NCBI RefSeq assembly: GCF_030295705.1
Contig: NZ_AP027274.1
Location: 124,001 to 188,000 of the forward strand
DNA length: 64,000 nucleotides
Origin: Polynucleobacter sp. TUM22923
GTDB lineage: Bacteria > Pseudomonadota > Gammaproteobacteria > Burkholderiales > Burkholderiaceae
Reading direction: 5' to 3'
Shown: positions 27,948-39,143 of the stretch, piece after piece
Layout of the letters: every line of letters begins with the position of its first letter
How positions within the stretch are numbered: position 1 is the stretch's first letter
Notes under the pieces: generated by a model
What the model saw: only the letters and a program-made list of their open reading frames with translations
Told to the model about the DNA's origin: nothing
Databases searched by the model: none
Program-made: the position numbers and the translations under genes

Positions 27948-29407
27948 GTCCATTCATTACAAAGCCAATGACTACGCTATCTCGAATGCAGGCAATGCTA
28001 CCAGGCAGTCAGCTGCTCCACATCGCACCCGAAGATGCCAAAACATTATCAATTTCGCGAGTAAGTAGCGATAGTCGAAAGGTTCAGGCGGGTGAACTGT
28101 TCATTAGCTTGGTAGGCGATCGATTTGATGCCCATGATTTTTTGGATGATGTGGAAAGTGCGGGCGCTAGTGCTGCACTTGTTTCCAGTCTAGATAAGTG
28201 TCCAAAGCATCTTCCGGCAGTATGCGTCCCAGATGTTAGAAAAAGCTTGGGTCAGCTGGCACAAGCATGGCGTGCACAGTTTTCGATTCCAGTAGCCCTT
28301 GTCACTGGCTCCAATGGAAAAACTACTGTTAAAGAAATGATTGCCTCTATATTTAAGGGGGCAGTAGGCTTAGACCAGGTGCTTGTGACTCAGGGAAACT
28401 TGAATAATGATATCGGTCTGCCATTGACCCTCTTGCGTATGCGCGAGAGCGATCGGTTGGCTGTGATTGAGTTGGGGATGAATCATCCTGGTGAGACTGC
28501 CCAGCTAGCTGCTATTGCACAAGCCAACATTGCAGTAATCAATAATGCTCAACGTGAGCATCAAGAATTCATGGCTACAGTCGAGGCGGTCGCAATCGAG
28601 CATGCGACTGCGCTGAGCGCATTACCGATTAATGGCGTGGCAGTTTTTCCGGCAGATTCTGAATTTACTAGTCTATGGCGTCAAGCCTCTGTGGATCGTA
28701 AGGTGATAGATTTTGCTTTTGCAACTGATCATCAAGTTATTAGCGCATCAGTAACGGGCTCATCCCTATCCAATGGAAAAGTTGAAATTCAAACTGAGCA
28801 AGGCGTTATTGAGGTTCGACTCAATACGCTGGGCGACCATAACATCAGGAATGCGCTTGCAGCTAGTGCCGTTGCTTTGGGTGCGGGCCTTAGTCTTGAA
28901 AATATTAAAACAGGCTTAGAGTCTTTTTCCCCGGTTAACGGCAGGATGCAGTCTAAATACTTAAGTGCACAGCGTACGCTGATTGATGACACTTATAACG
29001 CTAACCCTGATTCTGTTTGTGCTGCGATTGATTCACTAAAGCGATCAGGAAATATATCTTGGCTCGTGTTGGGTGATATGGGTGAAGTCGGAGATCAAGG
29101 CCCTGCTTTTCACGAAGAGGTTGGAGCTTATGCAGCTGAATGCGGAATTGCTCAATTCTTTGCATTAGGGGAGCAATCTCATTTTGCGGCGCAGGGTTTT
29201 AATAAGATCAAAAATGAGCGGGCGCTCACTTCTCACGCATTTCACTTTATGGATATTGATCAATTACTAGAGGTAATGAGCACTCAATTGGGAGCGCTGC
29301 CCAACAGTCAGGATCAGCAGTTGGATATTTTGGTTAAAGGATCTCGTTTTATGCGTATGGAGCGCGTGGTTCAGGCTTTGCTAGAGGAGGCTAAGACATG
29401 CTCTTAA
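27944..29407 (+). CDS. murF: UDP-MurNAc-tripeptide:D-Ala-D-Ala ligase
   Basis: Completes the UDP-MurNAc-pentapeptide. The ATP-binding loop [13 protein letters not shown], the [14 protein letters not shown] stretch typical of MurF and the [10 protein letters not shown] motif are present. 487 residues from GTG 27944, which overlaps the murE stop (GTGA); ATG at 27968 would shorten it by eight residues. Overlaps mraY by ten bases. Confidence 0.96.
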   Translation: MSPFITKPMTTLSRMQAMLPGSQLLHIAPEDAKTLSISRVSSDSRKVQAGELFISLVGDRFDAHDFLDDVESAGASAALVSSLDKCPKHLPAVCVPDVRKSLGQLAQAWRAQFSIPVALVTGSNGKTTVKEMIASIFKGAVGLDQVLVTQGNLNNDIGLPLTLLRMRESDRLAVIELGMNHPGETAQLAAIAQANIAVINNAQREHQEFMATVEAVAIEHATALSALPINGVAVFPADSEFTSLWRQASVDRKVIDFAFATDHQVISASVTGSSLSNGKVEIQTEQGVIEVRLNTLGDHNIRNALAASAVALGAGLSLENIKTGLESFSPVNGRMQSKYLSAQRTLIDDTYNANPDSVCAAIDSLKRSGNISWLVLGDMGEVGDQGPAFHEEVGAYAAECGIAQFFALGEQSHFAAQGFNKIKNERALTSHAFHFMDIDQLLEVMSTQLGALPNSQDQQLDILVKGSRFMRMERVVQALLEEAKTCS

Positions 29408-30567
29408 TATTGGCGCAATGGCTTCAGGATGACTACGGATTCTTCCGAGTATTTAATTACATTACCTTTAGAGCGGTGATGGCAACTGTGACCGCCCTTT
29501 TAATTGGCTTAGCAGCAGGCCCTTGGGTTATTCGTAAGCTGGTGGCATTAAAAATGGGTCAGGCAGTGCGCACTGACGGCCCTCAAACGCATTTGGTGAA
29601 ATCAGGCACACCAACAATGGGTGGTGTGTTGATTCTGCTGGGCATCTTTATTTCTTGCATGCTGTGGGCGGACCTCAGTAATCGATTTATTTGGATTGTG
29701 ATGATTGTGACCTTTGGTTTTGGTCTAGTAGGCTGGGTAGATGACTATCGCAAAGTGGTTCGTAAAGATCCCAAGGGTATGGCTTCAAAGGAAAAATTCT
29801 TGTGGCAAACCTTAATTGGGCTATTTGCCGCCGTTTACTTAGCATTCTCTGTATCTGAGGTGAATAATCTCAAAGTATTGCAGTTGTTCTTAGATTGGCT
29901 TCGGAGTGGTTTTGCTTTAAATCTACCCGCAAAATCTAATTTGCTGATTCCGTTCATGAAGGAAATTAGCTATCCATTGGGAGTAATGGGCTTCATCATT
30001 TTGAGCTACTTAGTGATTGTAGGCAGTAGTAATGCGGTGAACTTGACGGATGGTCTTGACGGCCTAGTCATCATGCCAGTGATTTTGGTCGGAGCCGCTC
30101 TGGGCGCATTTGCTTATGTAATGGGAAATGCCATATACGCTAAATATTTATTATTCCCTTATATTCCTGGTGCTGGTGAGCTCATGATTTTCTGTGGAGC
30201 GATGGGAGGCGCAGGCCTAGCCTTTCTTTGGTACAACACACATCCTGCCCAAGTATTTATGGGCGATGTAGGCGCGCTTGCATTAGGCGGCGCCTTAGGC
30301 ACTATCGCAGTGATTGTTCGTCAAGAAATCGTACTGTTTGTGATGGGCGGCATTTTTGTTGCTGAAACCTGTTCAGTCATATTGCAAGTCTTATGGTTTA
30401 AATTTACCAAAAAACGTTTTGGAGAGGGGCGCCGTATTTTTAGAATGGCGCCGCTACATCACCATTTTGAATTAGGTGGCTGGCGCGAAACACAAGTAGT
30501 CGTGCGATTCTGGATCATCACTATTTTATTAGTACTCATTGGCCTGTCGAGCCTGAAATTACGGTAA
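29398..30567 (+). CDS. mraY: Phospho-N-acetylmuramoyl-pentapeptide transferase
   Basis: Makes lipid I from UDP-MurNAc-pentapeptide and undecaprenyl phosphate. Polytopic (about ten helices), with the family motifs [20 protein letters not shown] with the DD pair, [12 protein letters not shown] and [12 protein letters not shown], and the histidine-rich [13 protein letters not shown]. The 389-residue length matches the proteobacterial form. Confidence 0.98.
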   Translation: MLLILAQWLQDDYGFFRVFNYITFRAVMATVTALLIGLAAGPWVIRKLVALKMGQAVRTDGPQTHLVKSGTPTMGGVLILLGIFISCMLWADLSNRFIWIVMIVTFGFGLVGWVDDYRKVVRKDPKGMASKEKFLWQTLIGLFAAVYLAFSVSEVNNLKVLQLFLDWLRSGFALNLPAKSNLLIPFMKEISYPLGVMGFIILSYLVIVGSSNAVNLTDGLDGLVIMPVILVGAALGAFAYVMGNAIYAKYLLFPYIPGAGELMIFCGAMGGAGLAFLWYNTHPAQVFMGDVGALALGGALGTIAVIVRQEIVLFVMGGIFVAETCSVILQVLWFKFTKKRFGEGRRIFRMAPLHHHFELGGWRETQVVVRFWIITILLVLIGLSSLKLR

Positions 30568-30576
30568 GCCAAAAAT

Positions 30577-32196
30577 ATGAATATTTTAGATAACCCTTTC
30601 GCAAATCCAATGCTCTTAAAGGATGCGGAATACCAAGGTCCCGAACATTTCTTAATCCTTGGATTAGGCGAATCTGGCTATGCGATGGCTAAGTGGTGCC
30701 TACGAAATGGGGCTAAGCTAAGCCTTGCCGATACTCGTGAACGTGTAAATCTGAGTGAGCAACAAAAAGCCTGGTTGAGCGACTTGGAATCTTCTGGGCT
30801 AAAGGATGTTTTTCTCGGATCCCTTGATGTTCTACTTCTTCAGCACGTTGACGTTATTGGAATTAGTCCAGGACTATCTCCGCTGCATGAGCCTATTCAG
30901 TCATTTTTAGCAAAAGCACACGAGTTGGATGTGGATATCTGGGGTGAGATGGAATTCTTTGCTAGAGCGATTGCCGCACTAGATCGGATGGCTCAGGTAG
31001 ATCAGTCAGTATATAAACCAGCCGTGTTAGCTATTACTGGAACCAATGGTAAAACCACCACAACAGCATTAACGGGCCAACTATGTGAACGCGCTGGGAA
31101 GAAGGTAGCCGTAGCGGGAAACATTAGTCCTGCTGCTTTAAATAAACTTATGGCCTGTTTAGATGAGTCAGATCAGATTAGCGACTTACCTGAAATTTGG
31201 GTTTTAGAGTTATCGAGTTTTCAACTGATATATACGAGCACCTTTAACGCAACTGCAGCGGCTGTATTAAATATTACGCAAGACCATTTAGATTGGCATG
31301 GTGATATGCAGGCATACGCTAGTGCTAAAGCCAATATTTTTGGCTCAGACACTATCTGCATTTTAAATCGCGATGACTCCTTGGTATTGAGCCTACTGTC
31401 TCAAGAGCAAAGGGCCAGCAAATCAATAGTTACTTTTGGTTCAAATCGACCTGATGAGCAGGGTGGCTTTGGTATTGAGCATGACTTGCGAGCGGGTGGT
31501 ATTGACTGGTTGGTATGGGCTGAGATTGATGAGGATTTAGAGCTTCAACCAAAGCGTCGCCGTAAGACAGTGGTGGTAGATGAGGAGCCACTGCGTCTAA
31601 AACGATTAATTCCAGCAGATGCACTACGTATTCGTGGTCGTCATAATGCCCTTAATGCTCTGGCTGCACTGGCTTTAGCAAGGGCTGCAGGATTGCCCAT
31701 GAATGTCCTGTTACATGGTCTGCGGGATTATCACGGTGAGCCACATCGAGTACAAAGCATAGCTATCGTTGCTAACGTTGAGTACGTCAATGATAGTAAA
31801 GGTACAAATGTAGGTGCTACTGTTGCTGCACTCAATGGATTTAGTGCAAATGAATCTGGCAAGCGTATTTGGTTAATTGCAGGCGGTGATGGAAAAGGTC
31901 AGGATTTCAGTCCTTTGCGTGAGCCAGCCTTAAGATTTGTAAAGGGTGCCTTTTTGATTGGTAAAGATGCCCCTACAATTGCCGCGGTTTTAGATGGGGT
32001 CGTCCCCTGCGTTATGAGTCAAACTTTGCAAAATGCAGTGCAAGAAGTTGCTAAAAAAGCGCAGTCTGGGGATATTGTTTTATTGTCTCCATCCTGCGCT
32101 AGTTTTGATCAGTTCAGTGATTACATTGCACGTGCCGAAGTATTTATCGCGGAAGTTGAAGAGTTGGGCATGCAATTCGAGGGAGTGCACGCTTGA
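30577..32196 (+). CDS. murD: UDP-MurNAc-L-Ala:D-Glu ligase
   Basis: Adds D-glutamate to UDP-MurNAc-L-Ala. Motifs: FLILGLGESGYAMAKW at the N-terminus, the P-loop ITGTNGKTTTTAL, the ELSSFQL segment, TQDHLDWHG, and NDSKGTNVGAT. At 539 residues it is about 90 longer than the Escherichia coli enzyme; part of the excess is a charged insertion in the central domain (about residues 306-350, including PKRRRKTVVVDEEP). The stop overlaps the TTG of ftsW. Confidence 0.95.
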   Translation: MNILDNPFANPMLLKDAEYQGPEHFLILGLGESGYAMAKWCLRNGAKLSLADTRERVNLSEQQKAWLSDLESSGLKDVFLGSLDVLLLQHVDVIGISPGLSPLHEPIQSFLAKAHELDVDIWGEMEFFARAIAALDRMAQVDQSVYKPAVLAITGTNGKTTTTALTGQLCERAGKKVAVAGNISPAALNKLMACLDESDQISDLPEIWVLELSSFQLIYTSTFNATAAAVLNITQDHLDWHGDMQAYASAKANIFGSDTICILNRDDSLVLSLLSQEQRASKSIVTFGSNRPDEQGGFGIEHDLRAGGIDWLVWAEIDEDLELQPKRRRKTVVVDEEPLRLKRLIPADALRIRGRHNALNALAALALARAAGLPMNVLLHGLRDYHGEPHRVQSIAIVANVEYVNDSKGTNVGATVAALNGFSANESGKRIWLIAGGDGKGQDFSPLREPALRFVKGAFLIGKDAPTIAAVLDGVVPCVMSQTLQNAVQEVAKKAQSGDIVLLSPSCASFDQFSDYIARAEVFIAEVEELGMQFEGVHA

Positions 32197-33464
32197 ATTT
32201 GAGAAAAAAATTCTTTCCTGAGAACCGATTAGGTTTGGGGCGCTTCTGGAATTTCTCTAGGGGTGGAATTGATCATTTTCGAAGTGGCTTAAGAGATGCT
32301 GTATCGGGTGTGGAGCAAACTCGTTCCAAGATGATGGATTATGACCAGTTATTAGTATGGGCTGTTCTATCGCTCATGCTTATTGGTTTAGTGATGGTCT
32401 ATTCTGCCTCGATTACTTTGGCCGATGGACCTAAGTATGCAAATTACAGTAGTAATTTCTTTTTAATTCGCCATGTAATTTCTCTTACGATTGCGATTGG
32501 TGTTGCTATCTGGGTTTTTAAGATTCCGACCAAAGTATGGGATCGCTACTCTCCTATTATTTTTGGTTTTACAGTGCTACTTTTGATCGCAGTGTTAATT
32601 CCAGGTGTTGGTAAAGGCGTGAACGGAGCTAAGCGGTGGATTCCATTAGGGCTAATGAACTTTCAGCCATCGGAACTGATGAAGTTTGCCGCTGTGATTT
32701 TTGCTGCGAGCTATACCGTACAGCGCCAAGAGCATTTACATTCATTTGTTAAGGGGATGCTACCAATGGGCGTCGCCGTTGCTTTAGTGGGTGGATTACT
32801 CATGGATGAACCAGACATGGGCGCGTTTGTTGTGGTGGCTTTAATTGCGTTTGGTGTTTTATTTTTGGGTGGTATTAACGCAAAATTGTTCGGTGGTCTT
32901 GTATTGGTTGGATTGCTGAGTGGTGCCATCATGATTGCGCTGTCGCCATTTCGTCGAGGTCGGATGCTGGCTTTCATGGACCCATGGCAGGTGGATAACG
33001 CAGCTAATAAAGGATATCAGTTAACCCATTCATTGATGGCATTTGGCCGTGGTGAGTGGTTTGGTTTGGGTTTAGGTGGCAGTGTTGAAAAGTTGCACTA
33101 CTTACCAGAAGCCCATACAGACTTCATCATGGCTGTGATTGGTGAAGAACTCGGATTTGTAGGCGTTGTAGTAATGATCTTCTTGTTTTACTGGATCGTG
33201 CGTCGCGCTTTTTTAATTGGCCGGACTGCTTTGCAATTAGATCGAAGCTTTGCTGGGCTTGCTGCCAAAGGTGTAGCGATTTGGATTGGTTGGCAGGCAT
33301 TCATTAATATGGGCGTTAACTTAGGTTTACTGCCGACTAAAGGACTAACACTGCCACTAGTAAGTTATGGTGGCTCTGGCATTTTGATGAATGCTGTTGC
33401 TATGGCGATGCTGCTCAGAATTGATTACGAAAATCGTATCTTGATGCGTGGAGGTAAGCTATGA
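32193..33464 (+). CDS. ftsW: Peptidoglycan glycosyltransferase FtsW
   Basis: SEDS-family septal glycan polymerase. A charged 45-residue N-terminal tail precedes about ten membrane helices. Conserved SEDS segments: GAKRWIPLG, FQPSELMKFA, PDMGAFVVV, GRGEWFGLGLGGSVEKLHYLPEAHTDF (given in parts), and GLLPTKGLTLPLVSYGGSG. The TTG at 32193 overlaps the murD stop; ATG at 32328 lies right before the membrane part and would remove the tail. Confidence 0.95.
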   Translation: MNLRKKFFPENRLGLGRFWNFSRGGIDHFRSGLRDAVSGVEQTRSKMMDYDQLLVWAVLSLMLIGLVMVYSASITLADGPKYANYSSNFFLIRHVISLTIAIGVAIWVFKIPTKVWDRYSPIIFGFTVLLLIAVLIPGVGKGVNGAKRWIPLGLMNFQPSELMKFAAVIFAASYTVQRQEHLHSFVKGMLPMGVAVALVGGLLMDEPDMGAFVVVALIAFGVLFLGGINAKLFGGLVLVGLLSGAIMIALSPFRRGRMLAFMDPWQVDNAANKGYQLTHSLMAFGRGEWFGLGLGGSVEKLHYLPEAHTDFIMAVIGEELGFVGVVVMIFLFYWIVRRAFLIGRTALQLDRSFAGLAAKGVAIWIGWQAFINMGVNLGLLPTKGLTLPLVSYGGSGILMNAVAMAMLLRIDYENRILMRGGKL

Positions 33465-34534
33465 CGCAACCTTCAATTCTAGTGATGGCTGGTGGAACTG
33501 GCGGACATATTTTCCCTGGGCTTGCAGTTGCAGAGTACCTACGTATATGTGGCTGGAAGGTTTCTTGGCTTGGCAATCAAAGCGGAATGGAATATCGATT
33601 GGTAAAAGCATGTGATTTTCCATTCGAGGCAGTTGATTTTGGGGGGCTTCGTGGAAAAGGTATTAAAGCTAAATTGATGCTACCCATGAACCTCATTAGA
33701 GCGAGTATTCAGAGTTGGAAAATTTTACGTCGCTTAAGACCTAATGTGGTTTTAGGTATGGGTGGCTACATTAGCTTTCCTGGTGGCTTGATGAGTAAAT
33801 TGCTCAATAGACCACTAGTGTTGCATGAAGCAAATTCAGTAGCGGGTAGCGCTAATTTAGCTTTATCTAAAATTGCCATGCGGACCTTAACGGGTTTCCC
33901 AGGGGTGATGAAGGATGCTGAGTGGGTAGGCAATCCTATTCGTGCAGAATTTGATTCTTTAGAATCACCTACAAAGCGTTATGAACAGCGTACTGGGAAC
34001 TTATCTATTTTGATAGTGGGTGGTAGTTTAGGTGCCGCCGCCTTAAATGTAGTTATTCCTGCGGCTCTGGCGATGATAGATAAGGCTTCACGGCCAAGCA
34101 TCATCCATCAGGCTGGCGATAAGCACTTAACTGACTTGCAGCAGCGATATCAAGCGCTAGGAGTCGATGCTGATATTCGTCCGTTTATCGAGGATATGCC
34201 AGCAGCATATGCCCAGGCAGATTTAGTTATTTGTCGGTCGGGCGCAATGACTGTTTCAGAAATTGCTGCTTGTGGCGTTGCCTCCTGCTTAATTCCTTTC
34301 CCATATGCAATTGATGATCATCAAACTGCAAATGCTCAATTTTTATCAAATGCAGATGCAGCAGTACTCATTCCTCAGCATGGCCTCACTCCAGAAAATC
34401 TTGCATTGCTTATTCAAAATTACAGCCGCCAAGATTTGCAGATCATGGCCGAGCGTGCGTATGCATTATCAAAACCATATGCAACTCAGCGGGTAGCTGA
34501 AGTTTGTGCAGACTGTGCAGGAGTCAGAATATGA
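33461..34534 (+). CDS. murG: UDP-GlcNAc:lipid I N-acetylglucosaminyltransferase
   Basis: Makes lipid II on the inner face of the membrane. GT-B fold with the N-terminal loop [16 protein letters not shown], a second glycine loop [12 protein letters not shown], and the C-terminal donor site [15 protein letters not shown]. 357 residues. ATGA overlaps with ftsW before it and murC after it. Confidence 0.97.
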   Translation: MTQPSILVMAGGTGGHIFPGLAVAEYLRICGWKVSWLGNQSGMEYRLVKACDFPFEAVDFGGLRGKGIKAKLMLPMNLIRASIQSWKILRRLRPNVVLGMGGYISFPGGLMSKLLNRPLVLHEANSVAGSANLALSKIAMRTLTGFPGVMKDAEWVGNPIRAEFDSLESPTKRYEQRTGNLSILIVGGSLGAAALNVVIPAALAMIDKASRPSIIHQAGDKHLTDLQQRYQALGVDADIRPFIEDMPAAYAQADLVICRSGAMTVSEIAACGVASCLIPFPYAIDDHQTANAQFLSNADAAVLIPQHGLTPENLALLIQNYSRQDLQIMAERAYALSKPYATQRVAEVCADCAGVRI

Positions 34535-35967
34535 AGCATATCGTTCAGCAGATTCACTTTGTTGGTATTGGTGGTGCAGGCATGAGCGGCATTGCTGAGG
34601 TTCTACTCAATTTGGGCTATCAGGTCTCTGGCTCGGATTTAGCTGAGGGTGCTGTCACTAAACGACTTAGAGAGTTAGGGGCCACTATTCATATAGGACA
34701 CGATCCTAAAAATATTGGTACCGCAGAGGCGGTTGTTATTTCTACGGCGGTTACTGGCAATAATCCTGAAGTTTTAGCCGCGCGTTCGGCAAAAGTGCCG
34801 GTCATTCAGCGTGCAGTCATGTTGGGCGAGCTAATGCGCTTAAAGCAGGGTATTGCAATTGCAGGTACTCATGGAAAAACAACTACTACTAGTTTAGTTG
34901 CATCAGTATTGGCTGAGGGTGGTCTAGACCCGACATTTGTGATTGGTGGAAAATTAAATTCTGCGGGTGCTAATGCGCGCTTAGGTCAAGGCGAATTTAT
35001 TGTAGTTGAGGCTGATGAATCAGATGCTTCATTCTTACAGCTATTTCCAGCAATGGAGGTCATTACTAATATCGATGCTGATCATATGGATACTTATCAG
35101 CACGACATGGCTAGGCTAAAGCAAGCCTTTGTACAATTTACTCAGCAGATGCCTTTCTATGGTGTAGCGGTCCTCTGTATTGATGATGAAAATGTTAGAG
35201 ACATCATTCCTTTTGTATCGCAGCCAGTATTACGCTATGGCCTGTCAGAAGATGCTGATATTCGTGCCAGTAACGTTCGTGCTGAAGGCACTCGAATGCA
35301 TTTCACGGTAGATCGTAGGACTGTGCGTCGACATGGTAACAAGCCAGGACCTTTGCAAATTCAATTGAACCTACCTGGCTTACATAATGTACAAAATGCT
35401 TTGGCTGCAATTGGCATTGCAACAGAGTTGGGTGTAAGCGATGAAGCCATTGTTCAGGCGCTATCTCAATTTAGTGGCGTTGGCCGCCGATTTCAAAAGC
35501 ATGGTGCGATTCCATTGGCTAGTGGCGGCAGCTTTACTTTGATTGATGACTATGGACATCATCCGGTAGAGATGGCCGCTACTTTAGCTGCTGCTCGCGG
35601 TGCTTATCCAGACCAAAGATTGGTGTTGGCATTCCAGCCACATCGATTTACGCGAACGCGTGATTGCTTTGGTGAGTTCGTGCAGGTTCTGAAAAACTTC
35701 GATGCCTTAGTTCTAACAGAGGTTTATCCGGCCGGTGAAGCAAAGATTCATGGTGCAGATAGTGAAAGCCTTATAAAGGCAGTGCTTGCAACAGACCAGG
35801 ACGGTAGTGGCGTCATCGATATCTCAGCTGTGGAGTTTGCATCAACGGTTGCTGAAATGCCTCAAAAATTAAGCGCTGTACTTCGAGATGGCGATGTCTT
35901 AATTACGATGGGCGCTGGTTCAATTTCAGGATTACCTCACACCTTAGCGGAGGTAAAGCATGGCTAA
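34531..35967 (+). CDS. murC: UDP-MurNAc:L-Ala ligase
   Basis: First amino-acid addition to UDP-MurNAc. Motifs: [17 protein letters not shown], the P-loop [24 protein letters not shown], and the late [10 protein letters not shown] with FQPHRFTRT. The ATG at 34531, overlapping the murG stop, gives 478 residues starting [15 protein letters not shown]; the open frame nine codons upstream is ignored. Confidence 0.97.
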   Translation: MKHIVQQIHFVGIGGAGMSGIAEVLLNLGYQVSGSDLAEGAVTKRLRELGATIHIGHDPKNIGTAEAVVISTAVTGNNPEVLAARSAKVPVIQRAVMLGELMRLKQGIAIAGTHGKTTTTSLVASVLAEGGLDPTFVIGGKLNSAGANARLGQGEFIVVEADESDASFLQLFPAMEVITNIDADHMDTYQHDMARLKQAFVQFTQQMPFYGVAVLCIDDENVRDIIPFVSQPVLRYGLSEDADIRASNVRAEGTRMHFTVDRRTVRRHGNKPGPLQIQLNLPGLHNVQNALAAIGIATELGVSDEAIVQALSQFSGVGRRFQKHGAIPLASGGSFTLIDDYGHHPVEMAATLAAARGAYPDQRLVLAFQPHRFTRTRDCFGEFVQVLKNFDALVLTEVYPAGEAKIHGADSESLIKAVLATDQDGSGVIDISAVEFASTVAEMPQKLSAVLRDGDVLITMGAGSISGLPHTLAEVKHG

Positions 35968-36973
35968 TCAGAATAGTCAGATACTTTCTTGGGCTGAGCG
36001 CGTTAAGAAAGACTTAGCGAATCTGAATATCGAGTCACTTGGGCGAGTTGGTGTTTTGCTTGGTGGACGCTCTGGAGAGCGTGAGATTTCCCTGATGTCC
36101 GGAGGTGGTGTTCTTGAGGCGTTGAGGTCAAAGGGGGTTGATGCTCACGCTTTCGATCCTGGCCTGCGCTGCGCAACAGAACTAGCGAGTGAAAAATTCG
36201 ATCGTATCTTTATTGCGCTACATGGACGTTTTGGTGAGGATGGAACCATTCAAGGGTTACTGGAGCTGTTGGATCTGCCTTATACCGGCAGTGGTGTATT
36301 GGCCTCGGCTTTAGCAATCGATAAGATTGCCACTAAGCAAATTTGGTTAAGTAATGGTCTTTCCACTCCCGAGTTCGAGGAGTTGACAGTAGATAGTGAT
36401 TGGGATGCAGTAGTTCAGCATTTAGGTTTGCCGTTAATCGTGAAACCAGCACATGAAGGATCTTCCTTAGGGCTAACTAAAGTGCAATCCATAGAACAGT
36501 TGCCTGCGGCTTATGCGCTTGCCAGCGCTATGGATATGAAAGTCATTGCAGAGACATGCATTATTGGAGATGAGCTCACATGTCCTTTAGTGGGTTTTGG
36601 CGAAACTGCCGAGGCATTGCCCGTTATCAAAATTATTCCGCCGCAAGCAAACTATGATTTTCATAACAAATATTTTTCTGATGAGACGCAGTATTTATGT
36701 CCGACTGGCTTATCTCCAGAAATCAATCTTGCTGTTCAAAATTTATCACTAGCTGCGTATCGCGCATTGGGTTGTAACACCTGGGGTCGTGCAGATGTCA
36801 TGTTAGATCAAAAAACAGGCCGACCTTATTTGCTCGAGATGAATACCTCTCCAGGAATGACCTCTCATTCTTTGGTACCAATGGCTGCAAAAGCTGCTGG
36901 GATTGACTATGCTGAATTAGTGCTATGGATTCTGAGTCAGACACTGAGTGCTGTGAAGGTAAAGCAACTATGA
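35960..36973 (+). CDS. ddl: D-alanine:D-alanine ligase
   Basis: ATP-grasp enzyme making the D-Ala-D-Ala substrate of MurF. Motifs: [44 protein letters not shown] (given here as the family signature region), [14 protein letters not shown], and RADVM with [14 protein letters not shown]. 337 residues with a somewhat long N-terminus. It corresponds to the dcw-located DdlB type. Confidence 0.96.
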   Translation: MANQNSQILSWAERVKKDLANLNIESLGRVGVLLGGRSGEREISLMSGGGVLEALRSKGVDAHAFDPGLRCATELASEKFDRIFIALHGRFGEDGTIQGLLELLDLPYTGSGVLASALAIDKIATKQIWLSNGLSTPEFEELTVDSDWDAVVQHLGLPLIVKPAHEGSSLGLTKVQSIEQLPAAYALASAMDMKVIAETCIIGDELTCPLVGFGETAEALPVIKIIPPQANYDFHNKYFSDETQYLCPTGLSPEINLAVQNLSLAAYRALGCNTWGRADVMLDQKTGRPYLLEMNTSPGMTSHSLVPMAAKAAGIDYAELVLWILSQTLSAVKVKQL

Positions 36974-37836
36974 GTCGAGTGAGCTCCTTCATCAGCGGTT
37001 CTGGTGAAATTTTCTCTTTACTAGCTTCCCCGCTTTGGGATTATCCGCATCGGATGCAAAAACTGAGTCGGTTTTTAGTGCTTTGCTTTGTAGCGATATT
37101 ACTTATTGGGGTTTTAGTTTGGCTCAGTCAGCGACCAGTTTTTGTTTTAAAGCAAGTGGTCATTGAACCTGCTGTTGGACAGACACTGATGCATATCAAT
37201 AAACCCGTTGTTAGGCAGCAGGTTTTAGACACAGTACAAGGAAACTTTTTTAGCGTGAGACTAGAGGATGTTAAGCGCGGATTTGAGACGATGCCTTGGG
37301 TACGTCACGCCAATGTTCGTAGAGTTTGGCCCAATGGTTTGGCGATCACTATTGAGGAGCAAAAACCGTTTGGCATTTGGAGTGGAGCAGATAGCCATAC
37401 GCTGATGAATACCCATGGGGAACTTTTTTCAGGGCGTGTGTCAGATGTAAGTGACAACATTCAGTTGATTGATGTTTCAGGACCAGAGGACTCTAGTAAA
37501 GAGGTGAAGCGCCTTTATGAAAAAGCTAATGCCTGGTTTAAACCTTGGAATGCGGAAGTCAAAAGTTTGACCTTATCTGAGCGTTACGCTTGGCATGTCA
37601 AGCTTTCCAATGGCATGAGAGTGGAGTTTGGTCGTGATGAAGAAAATTCAGACAAAACGTTGACTGAGGATAGGGTAGCTCGCTTATTTAAATATTGGCC
37701 CCAAGTGCAGGAAAAATGGGCCAATCGGATTGATGCCATTGATTTGCGATATGCGAATGGTTTTACTGTACATCTTGCATCTACAGGCATGAAAAATAAT
37801 GAAGCAGGCATTAAAAAGACAGAGCAAAAGCAATGA
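36970..37836 (+). CDS. ftsQ: Cell division protein FtsQ
   Basis: Bitopic divisome protein bridging FtsL/FtsB and early components. A cytoplasmic tail of about 38 residues, one membrane helix ([16 protein letters not shown]), then the POTRA domain beginning [10 protein letters not shown] and the beta domain with [19 protein letters not shown] 36970 overlaps the ddl stop (ATGA), giving 288 residues. Position between ddl and ftsA confirms identity. Confidence 0.95.
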   Translation: MSRVSSFISGSGEIFSLLASPLWDYPHRMQKLSRFLVLCFVAILLIGVLVWLSQRPVFVLKQVVIEPAVGQTLMHINKPVVRQQVLDTVQGNFFSVRLEDVKRGFETMPWVRHANVRRVWPNGLAITIEEQKPFGIWSGADSHTLMNTHGELFSGRVSDVSDNIQLIDVSGPEDSSKEVKRLYEKANAWFKPWNAEVKSLTLSERYAWHVKLSNGMRVEFGRDEENSDKTLTEDRVARLFKYWPQVQEKWANRIDAIDLRYANGFTVHLASTGMKNNEAGIKKTEQKQ

Positions 37837-37858
37837 AAAATCGGAATAGAAAATCATC

Positions 37859-39088
37859 ATGAGTAAAGACAATCGCGATTTATTAGTAGGGTTAGATATT
37901 GGCACTTCAAAAGTAGTTGCTTTGGTTGCTGAATTAGCCCCTGATGGTCAATTTAATGTAGTTGGCGTTGGACAAACCGCCTCTAAAGGTTTGAAAAAAG
38001 GGGTTGTCGTCAATATTGAGGCGACAGTACAGTCTATTCAGAAGGCGCTTGAAGAAGCTGAGGTGATGGCTGACCGTCAAATTGCTCAGGTATTTACTGG
38101 CATTGCCGGAAATCATATTGTGAGCTTTAACTCTAGCGGCATGGTGGCTATTCGAGATAAAGAAGTAGGGGCAGGTGACATTGAGCGTGTTTTAGAAACT
38201 GCTAAGGCAATCAATATTCCCACCGACCAACAGATTCTTCATATTCTGGTTCAAGAATTTATTATTGATGGACAAGAAGATGTCCGTGAGCCAATTGGTA
38301 TGAGTGGACTGAGGCTTGAAGTTAAGGTACACATTGTTACTGGCGCAGTGAGTGCAGCCCAGAATATTGTGAAATGTGTAAGACGATGCGGCTTAGAGGT
38401 CAATGACTTAATTCTTCAACCGTTAGCCTCTAGTTTGGCAGTGCTTACCGACGATGAAAAAGAGCTTGGTGTGGTATTGATCGATATCGGTGGAGGCACT
38501 ACCGATATCGCAATTTATTGCCAAGGATCTATCCGTCATACCGCCGTGATTCCAATCGCAGGCGATCAAATTACGAACGATATTGCGATGGCATTGCGCA
38601 CTCCTACAATTGATGCCGAAGATTTAAAAATTCAATATGGCATTGCCCGCCAAGATATGGCTGATCCAGCAACCATGATTGATGTGCCGGGTGTGGGTGA
38701 TCGCGAGCCGCGCCCCATGTCCAAGCAAGCTTTAGCAGCAGTAATAGAGCCACGCGTTGAAGAATTATTTACCTTAGTGCGCGGCGTAGTGCGTGATTCT
38801 GGTTACGAAGATATGGTGTCTTCAGGAATCGTGCTTACTGGCGGCAGTACTTTAATGCCGGGCATGGTTGAATTAGCTGAACAAGTCTTCTTAAGACCTG
38901 CCCGTATTGGTACGCCAGAGTATCGCGGTCACTTACATGAGGTGTTACGTAGCCCACGATTTGCTACTAGCATCGGTTTATTAATGGAAGGTCAGGCGCA
39001 ATTATTACGCGGCCGCAGAGTATCTCAATCGGGCGCGTTACAAAGTGTGATCTCGCGCATGAAGGAATGGTTCGCAGGAAATTTTTAA
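37859..39088 (+). CDS. ftsA: Cell division protein FtsA
   Basis: Actin-like ATPase that tethers FtsZ to the membrane. Nucleotide-binding motifs: LLVGLDIGTSKVVALV, VVLIDIGGGTTDIAIY and GIVLTGGSTLMPGM. The C-terminus ends MKEWFAGNF, an amphipathic membrane-targeting helix as expected. 409 residues, normal. Confidence 0.97.
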   Translation: MSKDNRDLLVGLDIGTSKVVALVAELAPDGQFNVVGVGQTASKGLKKGVVVNIEATVQSIQKALEEAEVMADRQIAQVFTGIAGNHIVSFNSSGMVAIRDKEVGAGDIERVLETAKAINIPTDQQILHILVQEFIIDGQEDVREPIGMSGLRLEVKVHIVTGAVSAAQNIVKCVRRCGLEVNDLILQPLASSLAVLTDDEKELGVVLIDIGGGTTDIAIYCQGSIRHTAVIPIAGDQITNDIAMALRTPTIDAEDLKIQYGIARQDMADPATMIDVPGVGDREPRPMSKQALAAVIEPRVEELFTLVRGVVRDSGYEDMVSSGIVLTGGSTLMPGMVELAEQVFLRPARIGTPEYRGHLHEVLRSPRFATSIGLLMEGQAQLLRGRRVSQSGALQSVISRMKEWFAGNF

Positions 39089-39143
39089 GTTTTTGTTTTT
39101 TACTTCGTCGTCAATGTAGTACCTTATTTACCTTGGAGGGTAT

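Noticed and set aside
27552..27953. 133-codon minus-strand open frame inside murE
   Set aside because: It is wholly antisense to the well supported murE frame, shows no recognisable motif and has the unstructured cysteine/histidine-rich composition of a shadow frame.
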